DNA from: Prevotellaceae bacterium
GTDB lineage: Bacteria; Bacteroidota; Bacteroidia; Bacteroidales; Bacteroidaceae
Direction of reading: 5' to 3'
Assembly: GCA_031262085.1 (NCBI GenBank)
Contig: JAISIN010000025.1
Location: forward strand, 1-64,000
DNA: 64,000 bases
This document shows, one piece after another, positions 43,531 to 51,962 of the stretch. The notes under the pieces are model-generated. The model searched no databases, was not told where the DNA came from, and was given only the letters and a program-made list of their open reading frames with translations. Position numbers and translations under genes: made by a program. Each line of letters begins with the position of its first letter. Positions within the stretch are counted from its first letter, which is position 1.

Positions 43531-44688
43531 TTATTGAGGTGTCATTTTGTTTAGATAATTTTCTACAATAGCACAGATCTTCCTTACGCAATGTTCCCAA
43601 CCGTGTGCATGTGCAAAAGCGATTCTTTCGGAGATCAACTTCTTACCTCCGATTTCCTTAACAAGTTTATCTATGGCAGCCAACCATTCATCAAGGTTGG
43701 TTGCAAGATGGGTCTGCGCCACAAAGATATCGCGCATAGTGCGGGTACTTGTAGCGACAACGGGTTTTCCCATGGCTAAATACTCATCGACCTTTCGGGG
43801 GTAATTGCCTATTGTTAGCTCATTAACAAGTTGCGGATTGAGGCACACATCCATAACGGAAATGTAGTTTGGCATTTGTTCCATCGGTCGGACACCGGTA
43901 AAAACGACATTTGGTAATGTATGTAAGGGATGGTTGCGGAATACGTCATCTTCCGGTCCGACCAGCAGAAAGGTATATTGAGGGCGACTATCAGCTAAAT
44001 TGTATAGCAGAGTTGCATCTAATCGGGTCGATAAGATGGCGCCGGTATACCCTACGATAGGATGTGTGAGAGTTCGGCAGTCATCCGGAATCGAATGAAA
44101 TTCCGTTGCTTGATATAATGACAGGTCTACTCCTTGGCCAATATCAAACACCTTATCCGCATCTTTGTATAACGAAGGATACTCTGTCAGCTCAGCAGAA
44201 TTACACATGACCAAATCACTTTTACGAATGATACCCGGTTCCATTTGTTTAATATGACGAGACCAATACGACATCGGATGCAGGTTATCTCGTCGATAGT
44301 AAATAAAGAGTTCAGCATGAAGCAATTCACGTGCATAAAAACTGCGATAAATATCATTGTCGCAAAAATGAATACAATGGTAGAAACTTAGCTGTTCTAT
44401 GGCTTTATTTACCTGTGCAAATATGCGGAGATTGTTATACCAATTTGCTGCGTTAAAGAAGAATCCGGAGGGCAATTTGTTGATTGGAAGAGGACGGAAG
44501 TGTGGATACAAAACCCACAAATTCTCATTTACTTGTTGAATATGTGTTTTCTTCTCCGACTGTGTGGTTGGTTGATTTACGTAAAGTACACGATGATGCA
44601 ATGACAATTCAAGGGCAATGTTTTTGGCATTGCCTCCAATCAACATATCCCATGATTGCAAACTTGTTATAACGAAATTTTGCTTCAT
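43531..44688 (-). CDS. Glycosyltransferase (GT-B, TuaH-like)
   Basis: 385 residues. The N-terminal domain has FVITSLQSWDMLIGGNAKNI, FCDNDIYRSFY and FIYYRRDNL; the C-terminal donor domain has HPIVGYTGAILSTRLD, FLLVGPEDDVF, VVFTGVRPMEQMPNYI and GNYPRKVDEYLAMGKPVVAT. This is the group of teichuronic-acid-type transferases that process lipid-linked sugars. The upstream neighbour (44709-45386) is a paralogue that keeps only the N-terminal domain. Confidence 0.88.
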   Translation of the reverse strand: MKQNFVITSLQSWDMLIGGNAKNIALELSLHHRVLYVNQPTTQSEKKTHIQQVNENLWVLYPHFRPLPINKLPSGFFFNAANWYNNLRIFAQVNKAIEQLSFYHCIHFCDNDIYRSFYARELLHAELFIYYRRDNLHPMSYWSRHIKQMEPGIIRKSDLVMCNSAELTEYPSLYKDADKVFDIGQGVDLSLYQATEFHSIPDDCRTLTHPIVGYTGAILSTRLDATLLYNLADSRPQYTFLLVGPEDDVFRNHPLHTLPNVVFTGVRPMEQMPNYISVMDVCLNPQLVNELTIGNYPRKVDEYLAMGKPVVATSTRTMRDIFVAQTHLATNLDEWLAAIDKLVKEIGGKKLISERIAFAHAHGWEHCVRKICAIVENYLNKMTPQ

Positions 44689-44708
44689 TGCTGTTACTTA
44701 GATGGATT

Positions 44709-45386
44709 TTATATGCTCGCTATAGAGCTATATATGTCGTTACAAATACCGGTATTGGCATCCACATGGGATAGATGTATATTTGAGTTGTATGGACGAA
44801 ATTGTTCAATATCTGATTTTGCGGCAACAATCATAACATCTGATTGCTGTATTACGACCTGTTCCACTCTCCGTCCGTATTTCTGCCAATAAGGAGTGCG
44901 TAACACATCCGTTCTCCTATAATACACCGACACCGCCGGACGAATAAACTCCTTCAGATACCTGCTTCGGAAAATATCCGTATCAATCAGATGAATGTAG
45001 TTCTTAAATCCCAAGGTGACAGCCTCTTTCACAATCAATCGCCCAATTTTTCGGTTATTGCGCCTGTTGAACGTATCGAACAGCCAAGCAGGTAGTTTGC
45101 TTACCGACAGCAACACAAACGGACAATCAACCACCCACAAGTTGTGATTGATAGTGCGTATGGGGTCGGCATCGCCGCGCAACACTTCCATGCGACGCTT
45201 AAACGCTGGAGAAACGGAATCTTTGCGATGAAATAGCGCACGCAAACGTGTAGCAAAGTCCATGGGCGGATTGATGTAAAGCACCCTGTTCTGCTTTGAA
45301 AGCTCAAGAGCTGTGTTCTTGATGGTACTACCAATCTCAATATCCCATGACTGCAAACTGGTGATAATAAAATATCTGTTCTTCAT
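44709..45386 (-). pseudogene. Truncated glycosyltransferase, N-terminal domain only
   Basis: 225 residues. The start IITSLQSWDIEIGSTIKNTA, the LIDTDIFRSRYL motif and VYYRRTDVLRTPYW align with the product of 43531-44688 (385 residues), but the sequence stops just after the domain boundary, and the whole nucleotide-sugar-binding half is absent. The next gene begins 20 bp later, as if a deletion removed the 3' half. It is unlikely to be an active transferase alone. Its upstream region is a near-duplicate of the one upstream of the acyltransferase gene. Confidence 0.78.
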
Positions 45387-45432
45387 AATTACTTGCTTAA
45401 TTTATCCTTACTTTTGGAAAAGATATATAGTA
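45385..45432 (-). repeat. Leader-region repeat, copy A
   Basis: About 48 bp with roughly six mismatches to 46582-46629. It contains TATCTTTT at the place where copy B has TATCTTTG. It ends at the start codon of the truncated glycosyltransferase. Confidence 0.75.
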
Positions 45433-45488
45433 TTCAAACAACTTTGATCGTATTTTGTGACTTTCTATTCATTTTTTCCAATACAATC

Positions 45489-46574
45489 TTATGAACGCCC
45501 GCCACACATAATGGTTACAGTTTTTGGGAGATATTTGTGTAATAACCAATAAAGTGATAGACATAAGGCAATAACGAGAAGAGGAGTAAGAAAATATATA
45601 CCTAATAGAGAGAGTTCACTATGTGGATTCATTGTTCTTATCAGGATTTTATGAGCAAATGTAATAAGGTACATATGTAAGCCATAAAGGAAGAAAGAGC
45701 TATTATTCAAAAATGAATTTGCTTTCCATTTACCTTTCGAGACAAACTGCGCTGTCGTCGTAATTACTGCTATCATCCCAAAAAGTAAGCAAATGTGATG
45801 CCAATAGGGCATCCATGCTTGTTCCATGAAACAGAGTCCAATGGTGACCATTACAATATACGCAGCAATGGACGCTCTCTGATATGGAGCCAAAATGTCA
45901 ACGAAATTTTTATGATGAATACTATAATAAGAACCAGTCATAAAAAAGAAGATAGAGGAGCTTTCTAACCCGGTAATAGGAATATTCAAGTGCAAAATCC
46001 ACATAAATCCAAACAATAGCGCAGCATAATATTTCGTTCTTTTTACTACATAAAAGACAATAGGAGAGAATAAAGCCATCACCATTAAATCACGTATGTA
46101 CCAAAAAGGTTCGTAAATAGGGACTACCCCTCCTCGAATATCCCAAAATGCATGTAAAAAGTCTCCGAGAGTATAATCTATTATGGGTTTTGACATTCCG
46201 GAATTTAAACCAGAAAGGAATGTTTGAGACATAAAAAGAATAAGCATGGCTATCAGATTCCAAATAATATAGGGAACAAGTAAGGTGGACACCCGTTTAG
46301 ATAGTTTCCTTTTATAGGTTGCTTTAGAAAAGGTATCCACACTATAAAAAAACAAGAAGCCTGAAATGAAAAAGAAGAGAGGGACAGCCATATCTGATAC
46401 TATATGTGAAAAGAAGTATGATACGTGTTGATATATGGGGAGAGTATTACTGTCATGCAAATCCACTCCATTCGCAATCCTCCCCTTGAGATGCGCATGA
46501 ACAAACACAACGCACACCATGAGTGGAAAACGGAGGAAATCTATTGTTTTAGATTGTAGCTCATCATTATTCAT
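45489..46574 (-). CDS. Acyltransferase 3 (OafA/YrhL-like) membrane protein
   Basis: 361 residues with about ten membrane helices. The N-terminal TIDFLRFPLMVCVVFVHAHL carries the catalytic His of the family, followed by VPLFFFISGFLFFYS and a cytoplasmic basic loop YKRKLSKRV with LVPYIIWNLIAM. The family O-acetylates or otherwise acylates cell-surface sugars, using a cytosolic acyl donor. It is the first gene of the five-gene minus-strand polysaccharide run, with a TATCTTTG promoter in copy B of the leader repeat. Confidence 0.9.
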   Translation of the reverse strand: MNNDELQSKTIDFLRFPLMVCVVFVHAHLKGRIANGVDLHDSNTLPIYQHVSYFFSHIVSDMAVPLFFFISGFLFFYSVDTFSKATYKRKLSKRVSTLLVPYIIWNLIAMLILFMSQTFLSGLNSGMSKPIIDYTLGDFLHAFWDIRGGVVPIYEPFWYIRDLMVMALFSPIVFYVVKRTKYYAALLFGFMWILHLNIPITGLESSSIFFFMTGSYYSIHHKNFVDILAPYQRASIAAYIVMVTIGLCFMEQAWMPYWHHICLLFGMIAVITTTAQFVSKGKWKANSFLNNSSFFLYGLHMYLITFAHKILIRTMNPHSELSLLGIYFLTPLLVIALCLSLYWLLHKYLPKTVTIMCGGRS

Positions 46575-46581
46575 ATTAGGT

Positions 46582-46629
46582 ATAATTACTTGCTAAATTC
46601 ATCCTTACTGTTGGCAAAGATATGTAGTT
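46582..46629 (-). repeat. Leader-region repeat, copy B with promoter
   Basis: Partner of 45385-45432. It contains TATCTTTG on the minus strand, 40-45 bp before the acyltransferase ATG, so this copy probably works as the promoter. The rest of the gap up to 46805 shows no gene I trust. Confidence 0.7.
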
Positions 46630-46805
46630 TTTGAATATGTCTATCAGTTTTCAAAGTAATTCTTTCAAATTCGTCACTTTCCAGCCTTTTTTCTGCTTTA
46701 AGCATCTAAGTTCGCAGTATATGCTTGCTTATTTCGACATCATGATCTGTTCCTAAGTCTATTGAATCGGACTATTTGTTTAGTGAAATATTTCAGAAAC
46801 AAAAT

Positions 46806-47321
46806 CTAAATATCCGATATTCTAAATGCCTTTTTAACATTTATCGAGATTGTATCTGTTCTTCTTAAACACTCCATTACAAGCATCAAATCCTCCGAAG
46901 TAAGCTTACCGCAATATTCACCTAAAAGAATCTTATGCTTTGGTATTTGAAACAACATACTGCAATCTAACCAACTCGTGTAATCCAAAAAAGAAGCGTA
47001 ACTCTCCTTACGCATAGGATATTGGCAATTCCTTAGTTTTTCATTGGTGAACTTTCCGGATGATGAGTTTATAAGCAAAGCTCCCACAATGTATTCTTCA
47101 TCCATTACTCCAATAATAACGACGAATTTGTTTCGTGTTCTATATCCGTTAGCCAAGACTAAGCCATCAGATCCCGAAAGAGGCAGATAGATAACAGAAC
47201 CCCTCTCTATATTTTCTTCCTGCACCAACTGAAAACGCCTATTTTTCTTTCCGGTAACAGGAACATTGTTGTTATTTACTATATCTAACTTGGATAGTTG
47301 ATCTTTCAAATCTTCTTTCAT
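46806..47321 (-). CDS. Putative toxin, MazF/PemK-like, paired with a Panacea antitoxin
   Basis: 171 residues, no close family that I recognise with certainty. The segment from residue 40 resembles the SH3-like MazF/PemK fold: ERGSVIYLPLSGSDGL, FVVIIGVMDEEYIVGALLINSS, then the typical end SWLDCSMLFQIPKHKILLG and CGKLTSEDLMLVMECL. The Arg that MazF enzymes use in the KxRPxVVI strand is not obvious (TRNKFVVII), so catalysis may differ or the match may be only to the fold. It overlaps the antitoxin gene by four bases. The long N-terminal extension (about 38 residues) is unusual for MazF. Confidence 0.6.
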   Translation of the reverse strand: MKEDLKDQLSKLDIVNNNNVPVTGKKNRRFQLVQEENIERGSVIYLPLSGSDGLVLANGYRTRNKFVVIIGVMDEEYIVGALLINSSSGKFTNEKLRNCQYPMRKESYASFLDYTSWLDCSMLFQIPKHKILLGEYCGKLTSEDLMLVMECLRRTDTISINVKKAFRISDI

Positions 47322-47887
47322 GATTTGCAGAAAGAGCTGAAAGTCTGCACTTGGCGAATATAGTTTATCATACTCTTCTTAGCACCACCGGCACGCGCAA
47401 TACTTACCAATGACATATAATCATCTGTCGGATCATCTTTGGCACGTTCACTCGCCAACACCCAAGCCTCATCGTGAGATTTTTCAGAAAGAGACCGGGC
47501 AGATTTTCCGCTTGTCTGTATTATCACATCTTTTATCGTCGCCACCTCGGCGTTGGCAAGCATATCCATGTCCGGATCCTCATTTGCCGATATGTATCTA
47601 ACCCCATTCTCAATAGTGACTCCGAAAGATTTTCTGAAATCATCTATATCTTTTATGCTACTATCACCAACAGAGCCAAGAGCCTTATATGTAAAGACAG
47701 GAACAGGACCAAAACGTTTGGCACGGAAAGTGTCTTGATAGATAGGACGGCCATACTCAACAAGATATTGCTGCTGGGAAAAATACATCTTCTTCACCAG
47801 ACTAATAAAGTCTTGTTTCCCGCCACATTCTTTCAAGATGAACAGAATGACAGTCTTGATTTTCGTTATTTCACCTACTGTTTTCAT
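47318..47887 (-). CDS. Panacea (SocA/DUF4065) domain antitoxin
   Basis: 189 residues. TKIKTVILFILKECGG, FSQQQYLVEYGRPIYQDTF and the hallmark AKRFGPVPVFTYKAL mark the Panacea/SocA fold, a domain known to neutralise many unrelated toxins. The C-terminal part (about 120-189, SLSEKSHDEAWVLA) fits the family pattern of a late His-containing helix. It starts only 23 bp after the 3' end of tRNA-Arg and has no room for its own promoter, so it is probably read from the tRNA promoter. The partner gene follows with ATGA overlap. Confidence 0.78.
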   Translation of the reverse strand: MKTVGEITKIKTVILFILKECGGKQDFISLVKKMYFSQQQYLVEYGRPIYQDTFRAKRFGPVPVFTYKALGSVGDSSIKDIDDFRKSFGVTIENGVRYISANEDPDMDMLANAEVATIKDVIIQTSGKSARSLSEKSHDEAWVLASERAKDDPTDDYMSLVSIARAGGAKKSMINYIRQVQTFSSFCKS

Positions 47888-47910
47888 TATATTAGCTGTT
47901 TTTGATTCAG

Positions 47911-47984
47911 TGATTCCGGAGCGATTCGAACGCTCGACCCACAGCTTAGAAGGCTGTTGCTCTATCCAGCTGAGCTACGGAACC
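47911..47984 (-). tRNA. tRNA-Arg (anticodon TCT)
   Basis: 74 nt: GGTTCCG acceptor, D arm GCTCAGCTGGATAGAGC, anticodon stem-loop CAGCCTTCTAAGCTG (TCT), T arm GAGCGTTCGAATCGCTC, discriminator A. CCA is not encoded. The toxin-antitoxin operon follows directly. Confidence 0.96.
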
Positions 47985-48001
47985 ATCTTTTAATTGCGGC
48001 G

Positions 48002-48032
48002 CAAAGATACGTTTTTCGGTGAAATGCGCAAA
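48002..48032 (-). promoter_or_regulatory. Promoter of tRNA-Arg and the downstream toxin-antitoxin genes
   Basis: TATCTTTG (48002-48009) and TTTG (48029-48032) with exactly 19 bases between, on the minus strand: a full match to the Bacteroides consensus. It starts at the very end of glgB. Confidence 0.82.
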
Positions 48033-48034
48033 AC

Positions 48035-50047
48035 TTATTCCACTTTTTCCAACACTACTGCGGTACGGGCAGGAATATACAGTTTTAACCACTCTTTCTT
48101 CTCGCTGGCATAGAGCGCATCGGGTAATGTGAAATGCTTCAACGTATCGTCGGAGAATCCATAACCGCCATAAGCCGGATTGTCGGTATTCAGCAACACC
48201 TGATAGGTGCCGGGAGGAACCAAAAAGCCATAATCGGTAAACGATTGCTTGGGATTAAAGTTAAATACGAACAATTGATTACTACGCATGTATGCCAATA
48301 TCTGGTCGCTGTCATTGTGCCATATCTCTTGAATGGGCTGCTGCTGAAAGCCCTTCACTTGCTTGATGGTAGCGAGCATCTTGCGGTCGAAATCGCCCAA
48401 GTAATGATAGGCAAGTTGCTGGTTATCGACCAAATCCCACTGCCGGCGGGCGTACTTGCACGACCATCCGTTGCCCTCGCGCGGGAAATCTATCCATTCG
48501 GGATGTCCGAACTCATTGCCCATGAAGTTGAGATAGCCGCCGTTGATAGTCGTTGCTGTAATCAGCCTGATCATCTTGTGCAAAGCAATGCCGCGATGCA
48601 CGACATAGTTTTCATCGCCTTTCTGCATGTGCCAGTACATGTCGGCATCAATCAGCCGGAAGATGATGGTTTTGTCGCCTACCAATGCCTGGTCATGACT
48701 TTCGGTGTACGATATGTTTTTTTCGTCAACGCGTCGGTTGGTCACCTCCCAAAATATGGAAGAGGGTTTCCAGTCTTCATCGATTCTCTCTTTGATGGTT
48801 TTAATCCAATAATCGGGGATGTTCATTGCCATCCGGTAGTCGAAACCATAGCCGCCATCGGCAATCTTGGCAGCCAATCCGGGCATACCCGATACCTCTT
48901 CGGCAATCGTAACGGCATAAGGGTTGACTTCGTGGATAAGCTTGTTGGCTAATGTCAGGTAGCAGATGGCATTGTCGTCCTGATGACCGTTAAAATAGTC
49001 GGCATAGTTCACGAACGCCTCTCCCAATCCGTGACTGTAATAGAGCATGGAGGTCACACCGTCGAAGCGGAAGCCGTCGAAGCCGTACTCTTCCAGCCAG
49101 TATTTGCAGTTGGACAGTAAGAAGTGCAATACTTCGTTCTTTCCATAGTCAAAGCAGAGCGAATCCCATGCAGGGTGTTTGCGACGGCTGCCCGCATAGA
49201 AGTATTGATTAGGGTCGCCGGCAAAGTTGCCCAATCCTTCTACCTCATTTTTCACTGCATGCGAATGAACGATGTCCATGATAACAGCCAATCCCAGCCC
49301 GTGAGCCGCATCGATCAGCTCTTTCAACTCGTCGGGCGTGCCGAAACGCGACGAAGCTGCAAAGAAGCTGGATACATGATATCCGAAGCTGCCATAATAG
49401 GGGTGTTCCTGTATAGCCATGATCTGAATGCAGTTATAACCGTCTCTGACAATGCGGGGAAGTATCAACTCGCGAAATTCGCGATACGTTCCCACCTTCT
49501 CGGCTTGTTGCGCCATGCCGATGTGGCACTCATAAATGAGTAACGGATCGGTATGCGGACGAAAAGTGTGTTTCCTTATACGGTAAGGAGTAGTCGGCTC
49601 CCACACCTGTGCGCTAAATATTTGAGTCTGTTCATCCTGCACCACACGGGTAGCCCATGCCGGTATGCGCTCGCCGCGACCGCCATCCCAATATATCATG
49701 AGTTTATATAAATCGCCATGATGTATGGCATCAACCGGCAATCGCACCTCCCAGTTCCCATTGTTTATCCGCGTTAGCCGGTAGGCAGATTCTTCGCGCC
49801 AGTTATTGAAGGTACCTATCAGATAGATTTGCGTAGCATGGGGTGCCCATTCGCGAAAACTCCATCCATTGTCGGCGCGATGCAGTCCGAAGTAGAGATA
49901 TCCGGAGGCAAAATCGGACAGTGACTGTTCGCCGTTGCGTGTCAATGCGCTTTCCTTATCCAACGCATGTTGGTGTCGACCGTCAATGGCATCGCTGTAT
50001 GGCTCTAACCAGCGGTCGTTCTTTATGAGAGTTAGCTTTTCTTTCAT
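48035..50047 (-). CDS. glgB: 1,4-alpha-glucan branching enzyme
   Basis: 670 residues from the ATG at 50047; a GTG five codons earlier is weaker. It has an N-terminal CBM48 (FREWAPHATQIYLIGTFNNW) and a GH13 barrel: IMDIVHSHAV, FDGFRFDGVTSM (nucleophile Asp), VTIAEEVSG (acid/base Glu) and YTESHDQALVG, then a C-terminal beta domain. The long form with these motifs is the eukaryote-like GH13_8 type typical of Bacteroides. It makes alpha-1,6 branches in glycogen. No other glycogen genes are in the window. Confidence 0.96.
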   Translation of the reverse strand: MKEKLTLIKNDRWLEPYSDAIDGRHQHALDKESALTRNGEQSLSDFASGYLYFGLHRADNGWSFREWAPHATQIYLIGTFNNWREESAYRLTRINNGNWEVRLPVDAIHHGDLYKLMIYWDGGRGERIPAWATRVVQDEQTQIFSAQVWEPTTPYRIRKHTFRPHTDPLLIYECHIGMAQQAEKVGTYREFRELILPRIVRDGYNCIQIMAIQEHPYYGSFGYHVSSFFAASSRFGTPDELKELIDAAHGLGLAVIMDIVHSHAVKNEVEGLGNFAGDPNQYFYAGSRRKHPAWDSLCFDYGKNEVLHFLLSNCKYWLEEYGFDGFRFDGVTSMLYYSHGLGEAFVNYADYFNGHQDDNAICYLTLANKLIHEVNPYAVTIAEEVSGMPGLAAKIADGGYGFDYRMAMNIPDYWIKTIKERIDEDWKPSSIFWEVTNRRVDEKNISYTESHDQALVGDKTIIFRLIDADMYWHMQKGDENYVVHRGIALHKMIRLITATTINGGYLNFMGNEFGHPEWIDFPREGNGWSCKYARRQWDLVDNQQLAYHYLGDFDRKMLATIKQVKGFQQQPIQEIWHNDSDQILAYMRSNQLFVFNFNPKQSFTDYGFLVPPGTYQVLLNTDNPAYGGYGFSDDTLKHFTLPDALYASEKKEWLKLYIPARTAVVLEKVE

Positions 50048-50065
50048 GATCGAAGCTTTCACTTA

Positions 50066-50197
50066 TTATACTCTTACTTTGATTACCAACTTGCGTACAC
50101 GATAGAGGTCGGTCTTCTTGATGAAGTCTACCAGCGATGGGGACAACGGATGAAGAGCAACGTAGTGCTCCAGATTCTCTAAGCAATCTAAAATCAT
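50066..50197 (-). pseudogene. N-terminal remnant of a YhcH/YjgK/YiaL family gene
   Basis: A 43-codon frame starting MILDCLENLEHYVALHPLS and containing DFIKKTDLYR. This is the characteristic start of YhcH/YjgK/YiaL proteins (about 150 residues, cupin-like, linked to sialic acid and sugar metabolism), but the rest is gone and the frame ends in RKLVIKVRV. glgB begins 18 bp later. I read it as a decayed gene; a retained short protein is possible but less likely. Confidence 0.62.
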
Positions 50198-50225
50198 ACT
50201 CCTAAATTATTAAATGGTTGATAAT

Positions 50226-50888
50226 TCATTCAAAGTCGTCGATGGTATAGTTTAAGAAGTCGGCAAAACGCTTCATCTGTTTAAAGGCATCTTCTACGTA
50301 ATCCGGCCAATCGGTTCGCAAGAAGAAATTATCCGGCAATGGGTGGTAGCAGGTGTATTGCTTACATTTCAGATAATGCGCATATTCGTAATCTCGCGGG
50401 AATCCTTTGGGAGTGGTTTTCAGGAACTCTTCGCCTACTGTAAAGTAGCGCTTGAATGCCTCATCTTCCACAATGCTGCGATACTCATCCATATTGTCGT
50501 ATATGGCTTGACGCACAGCTTTCAATATGTTGGGCGGCAAGCAGTAGCTACCTCCGGCAAGCATGCTGTTGCCCTGTTCTATGTGAAAGTAATATCCGCA
50601 ATGGTCGGATTTCTTTCCATGAGCGTTGATATAACCGCCAAAATGAGTTTTATACGGGGTTTTGTCTTGCGAGAAGCGGGTATCGCGATAGATGCGATAC
50701 GTACAATCTTTGGGCTGTACGCCACGAATGGTTTCATCGAACAGCGAAATGCGGGCAATGACAAGTGCGAGTATTTTATCGAACTCATTGCGAGCCTCTT
50801 CGTAGATCTCCTTGTTGGCCTTAAACCACTCGCGGTTGTTATGCGCTGTCACCTCTTCCAAAAAGTGAAATATAACAGGAATGTTCAT
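50226..50888 (-). CDS. DUF2461 family protein
   Basis: 220 residues. Starts IFHFLEEVTAHNNREWFKAN and has the family core YRIYRDTRFSQDKTPYKTHFGG, GYYFHIEQGNSMLAGGSYCLP and KGFPRDYEY (TIGR02453). The function of the family is unknown. It lies 73 bp after the oxidoreductase gene and 28 bp ahead of the yhcH remnant. Confidence 0.92.
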   Translation of the reverse strand: MNIPVIFHFLEEVTAHNNREWFKANKEIYEEARNEFDKILALVIARISLFDETIRGVQPKDCTYRIYRDTRFSQDKTPYKTHFGGYINAHGKKSDHCGYYFHIEQGNSMLAGGSYCLPPNILKAVRQAIYDNMDEYRSIVEDEAFKRYFTVGEEFLKTTPKGFPRDYEYAHYLKCKQYTCYHPLPDNFFLRTDWPDYVEDAFKQMKRFADFLNYTIDDFE

Positions 50889-50961
50889 TGTCTATGCTTT
50901 GCTATTTTCGGGCAAACTTACAGATTATTTTCGGAACGCAGCTTATAAGATGTTCTCTTTT

Positions 50962-51948
50962 TCATATTTTATTCAGAATCTTATCCATTACCCAGTTTGT
51001 GAGGGTAGCGCTGGTGCCGTCGCACTGACAGATCGATTTACCTTGTAAGTGGTCGACAACAGCCTGAATAAGCGGTTGTTGCACATGCTCCGGACGTTCG
51101 ATAGTGATTTCTTCGCACCCTTGCGCAGTATGCAGGGCTATGGGTTCGTAGGTAAAGACAGAGAAGCAGATCATGCCACGGTCGCCAATAATTTTAATGC
51201 GATCTTCTTGTGCCGATTTATGTGCAACAAAGCACCACGAACCGCTTCCCACCAGTCCGTTCTCGAATCGGAAGCAGGCACTCAGAGTATCTTCGACAGT
51301 ATAAAGTCCGCCACGGTTACTTTTGTAGCCCTTTGCCTCGAGTATACACCCGAACATATCCTGTAACAAGTCTATTTGATGAGGTGCCAAATCATAAAAG
51401 TACCCTCCTCCCGAGATGTCGGGTTGTAAACGCCAAGGCAAGTTTTGTTTATCGTAATTGAGCTGGCTGGGCGGTTGCGCAAATCGTACTTGTACGTTGA
51501 TGATTTTACCAATAGCGCCGGTATCTATCAGTTCTTTGACTTTTATGAAATAGGGCTGATACCGCCGATAGTAGGCAACAAAGCAGGGTACGCCACACTC
51601 TTCGGCAATACGATTGATGCGACAACACTCTTCATAAGTTACAGCCATCGGCTTTTCTATGTAGACAGGCTTACCGGCTTTCATTGCCATGATGGCATAC
51701 GTAGCGTGCGATGAAGGAGGGGTGGCAATGTACACGGCGTTTACGTCGCGGTCGTCGACCAATTCCTGAGCATCGTCATACCAACGGGGGATGCCTCTTT
51801 CACAGGCATACGAACGGGCTTTGTCTATATGGCGGCTCATCACTGCCACCACTTCAGAGCCTTCTACCTTTTGAAAGGCAGGACCGCTCTTTTGTCGGGT
51901 AACATCGCCGCAACCGATAAATCCCCATTTAATTCTTTTCTCATTCAT
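50962..51948 (-). CDS. Gfo/Idh/MocA family oxidoreductase
   Basis: 328 residues. An N-terminal NAD(P)-binding Rossmann fold (WGFIGCGDVTRQKSGPAFQ), the catalytic-lysine motif KPVYIEKPMAVTYEE (about 91-105) and a C-terminal alpha/beta domain with YDLAPHQIDLLQ (His in the active site). Such enzymes oxidise or reduce sugars or inositols; the substrate here is unknown. It starts 14 bp after hslR and may be the last gene of the rplY-pth-hslR unit. Confidence 0.93.
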   Translation of the reverse strand: MNEKRIKWGFIGCGDVTRQKSGPAFQKVEGSEVVAVMSRHIDKARSYACERGIPRWYDDAQELVDDRDVNAVYIATPPSSHATYAIMAMKAGKPVYIEKPMAVTYEECCRINRIAEECGVPCFVAYYRRYQPYFIKVKELIDTGAIGKIINVQVRFAQPPSQLNYDKQNLPWRLQPDISGGGYFYDLAPHQIDLLQDMFGCILEAKGYKSNRGGLYTVEDTLSACFRFENGLVGSGSWCFVAHKSAQEDRIKIIGDRGMICFSVFTYEPIALHTAQGCEEITIERPEHVQQPLIQAVVDHLQGKSICQCDGTSATLTNWVMDKILNKI

Positions 51949-51962
51949 AAAGATGTCATGTG

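Noticed and set aside
46586..46705. 39-codon minus-strand frame upstream of the acyltransferase gene
   Set aside because: It overlaps the leader repeat and promoter. The resemblance of its end to copy A is noted in the findings, but there is no evidence that it is translated.
46575..47984. Mobile-island boundaries around the tRNA-Arg-linked toxin-antitoxin genes
   Set aside because: I looked for a second copy of the tRNA 3' end and for an integrase and found neither, so integration at the tRNA cannot be supported.
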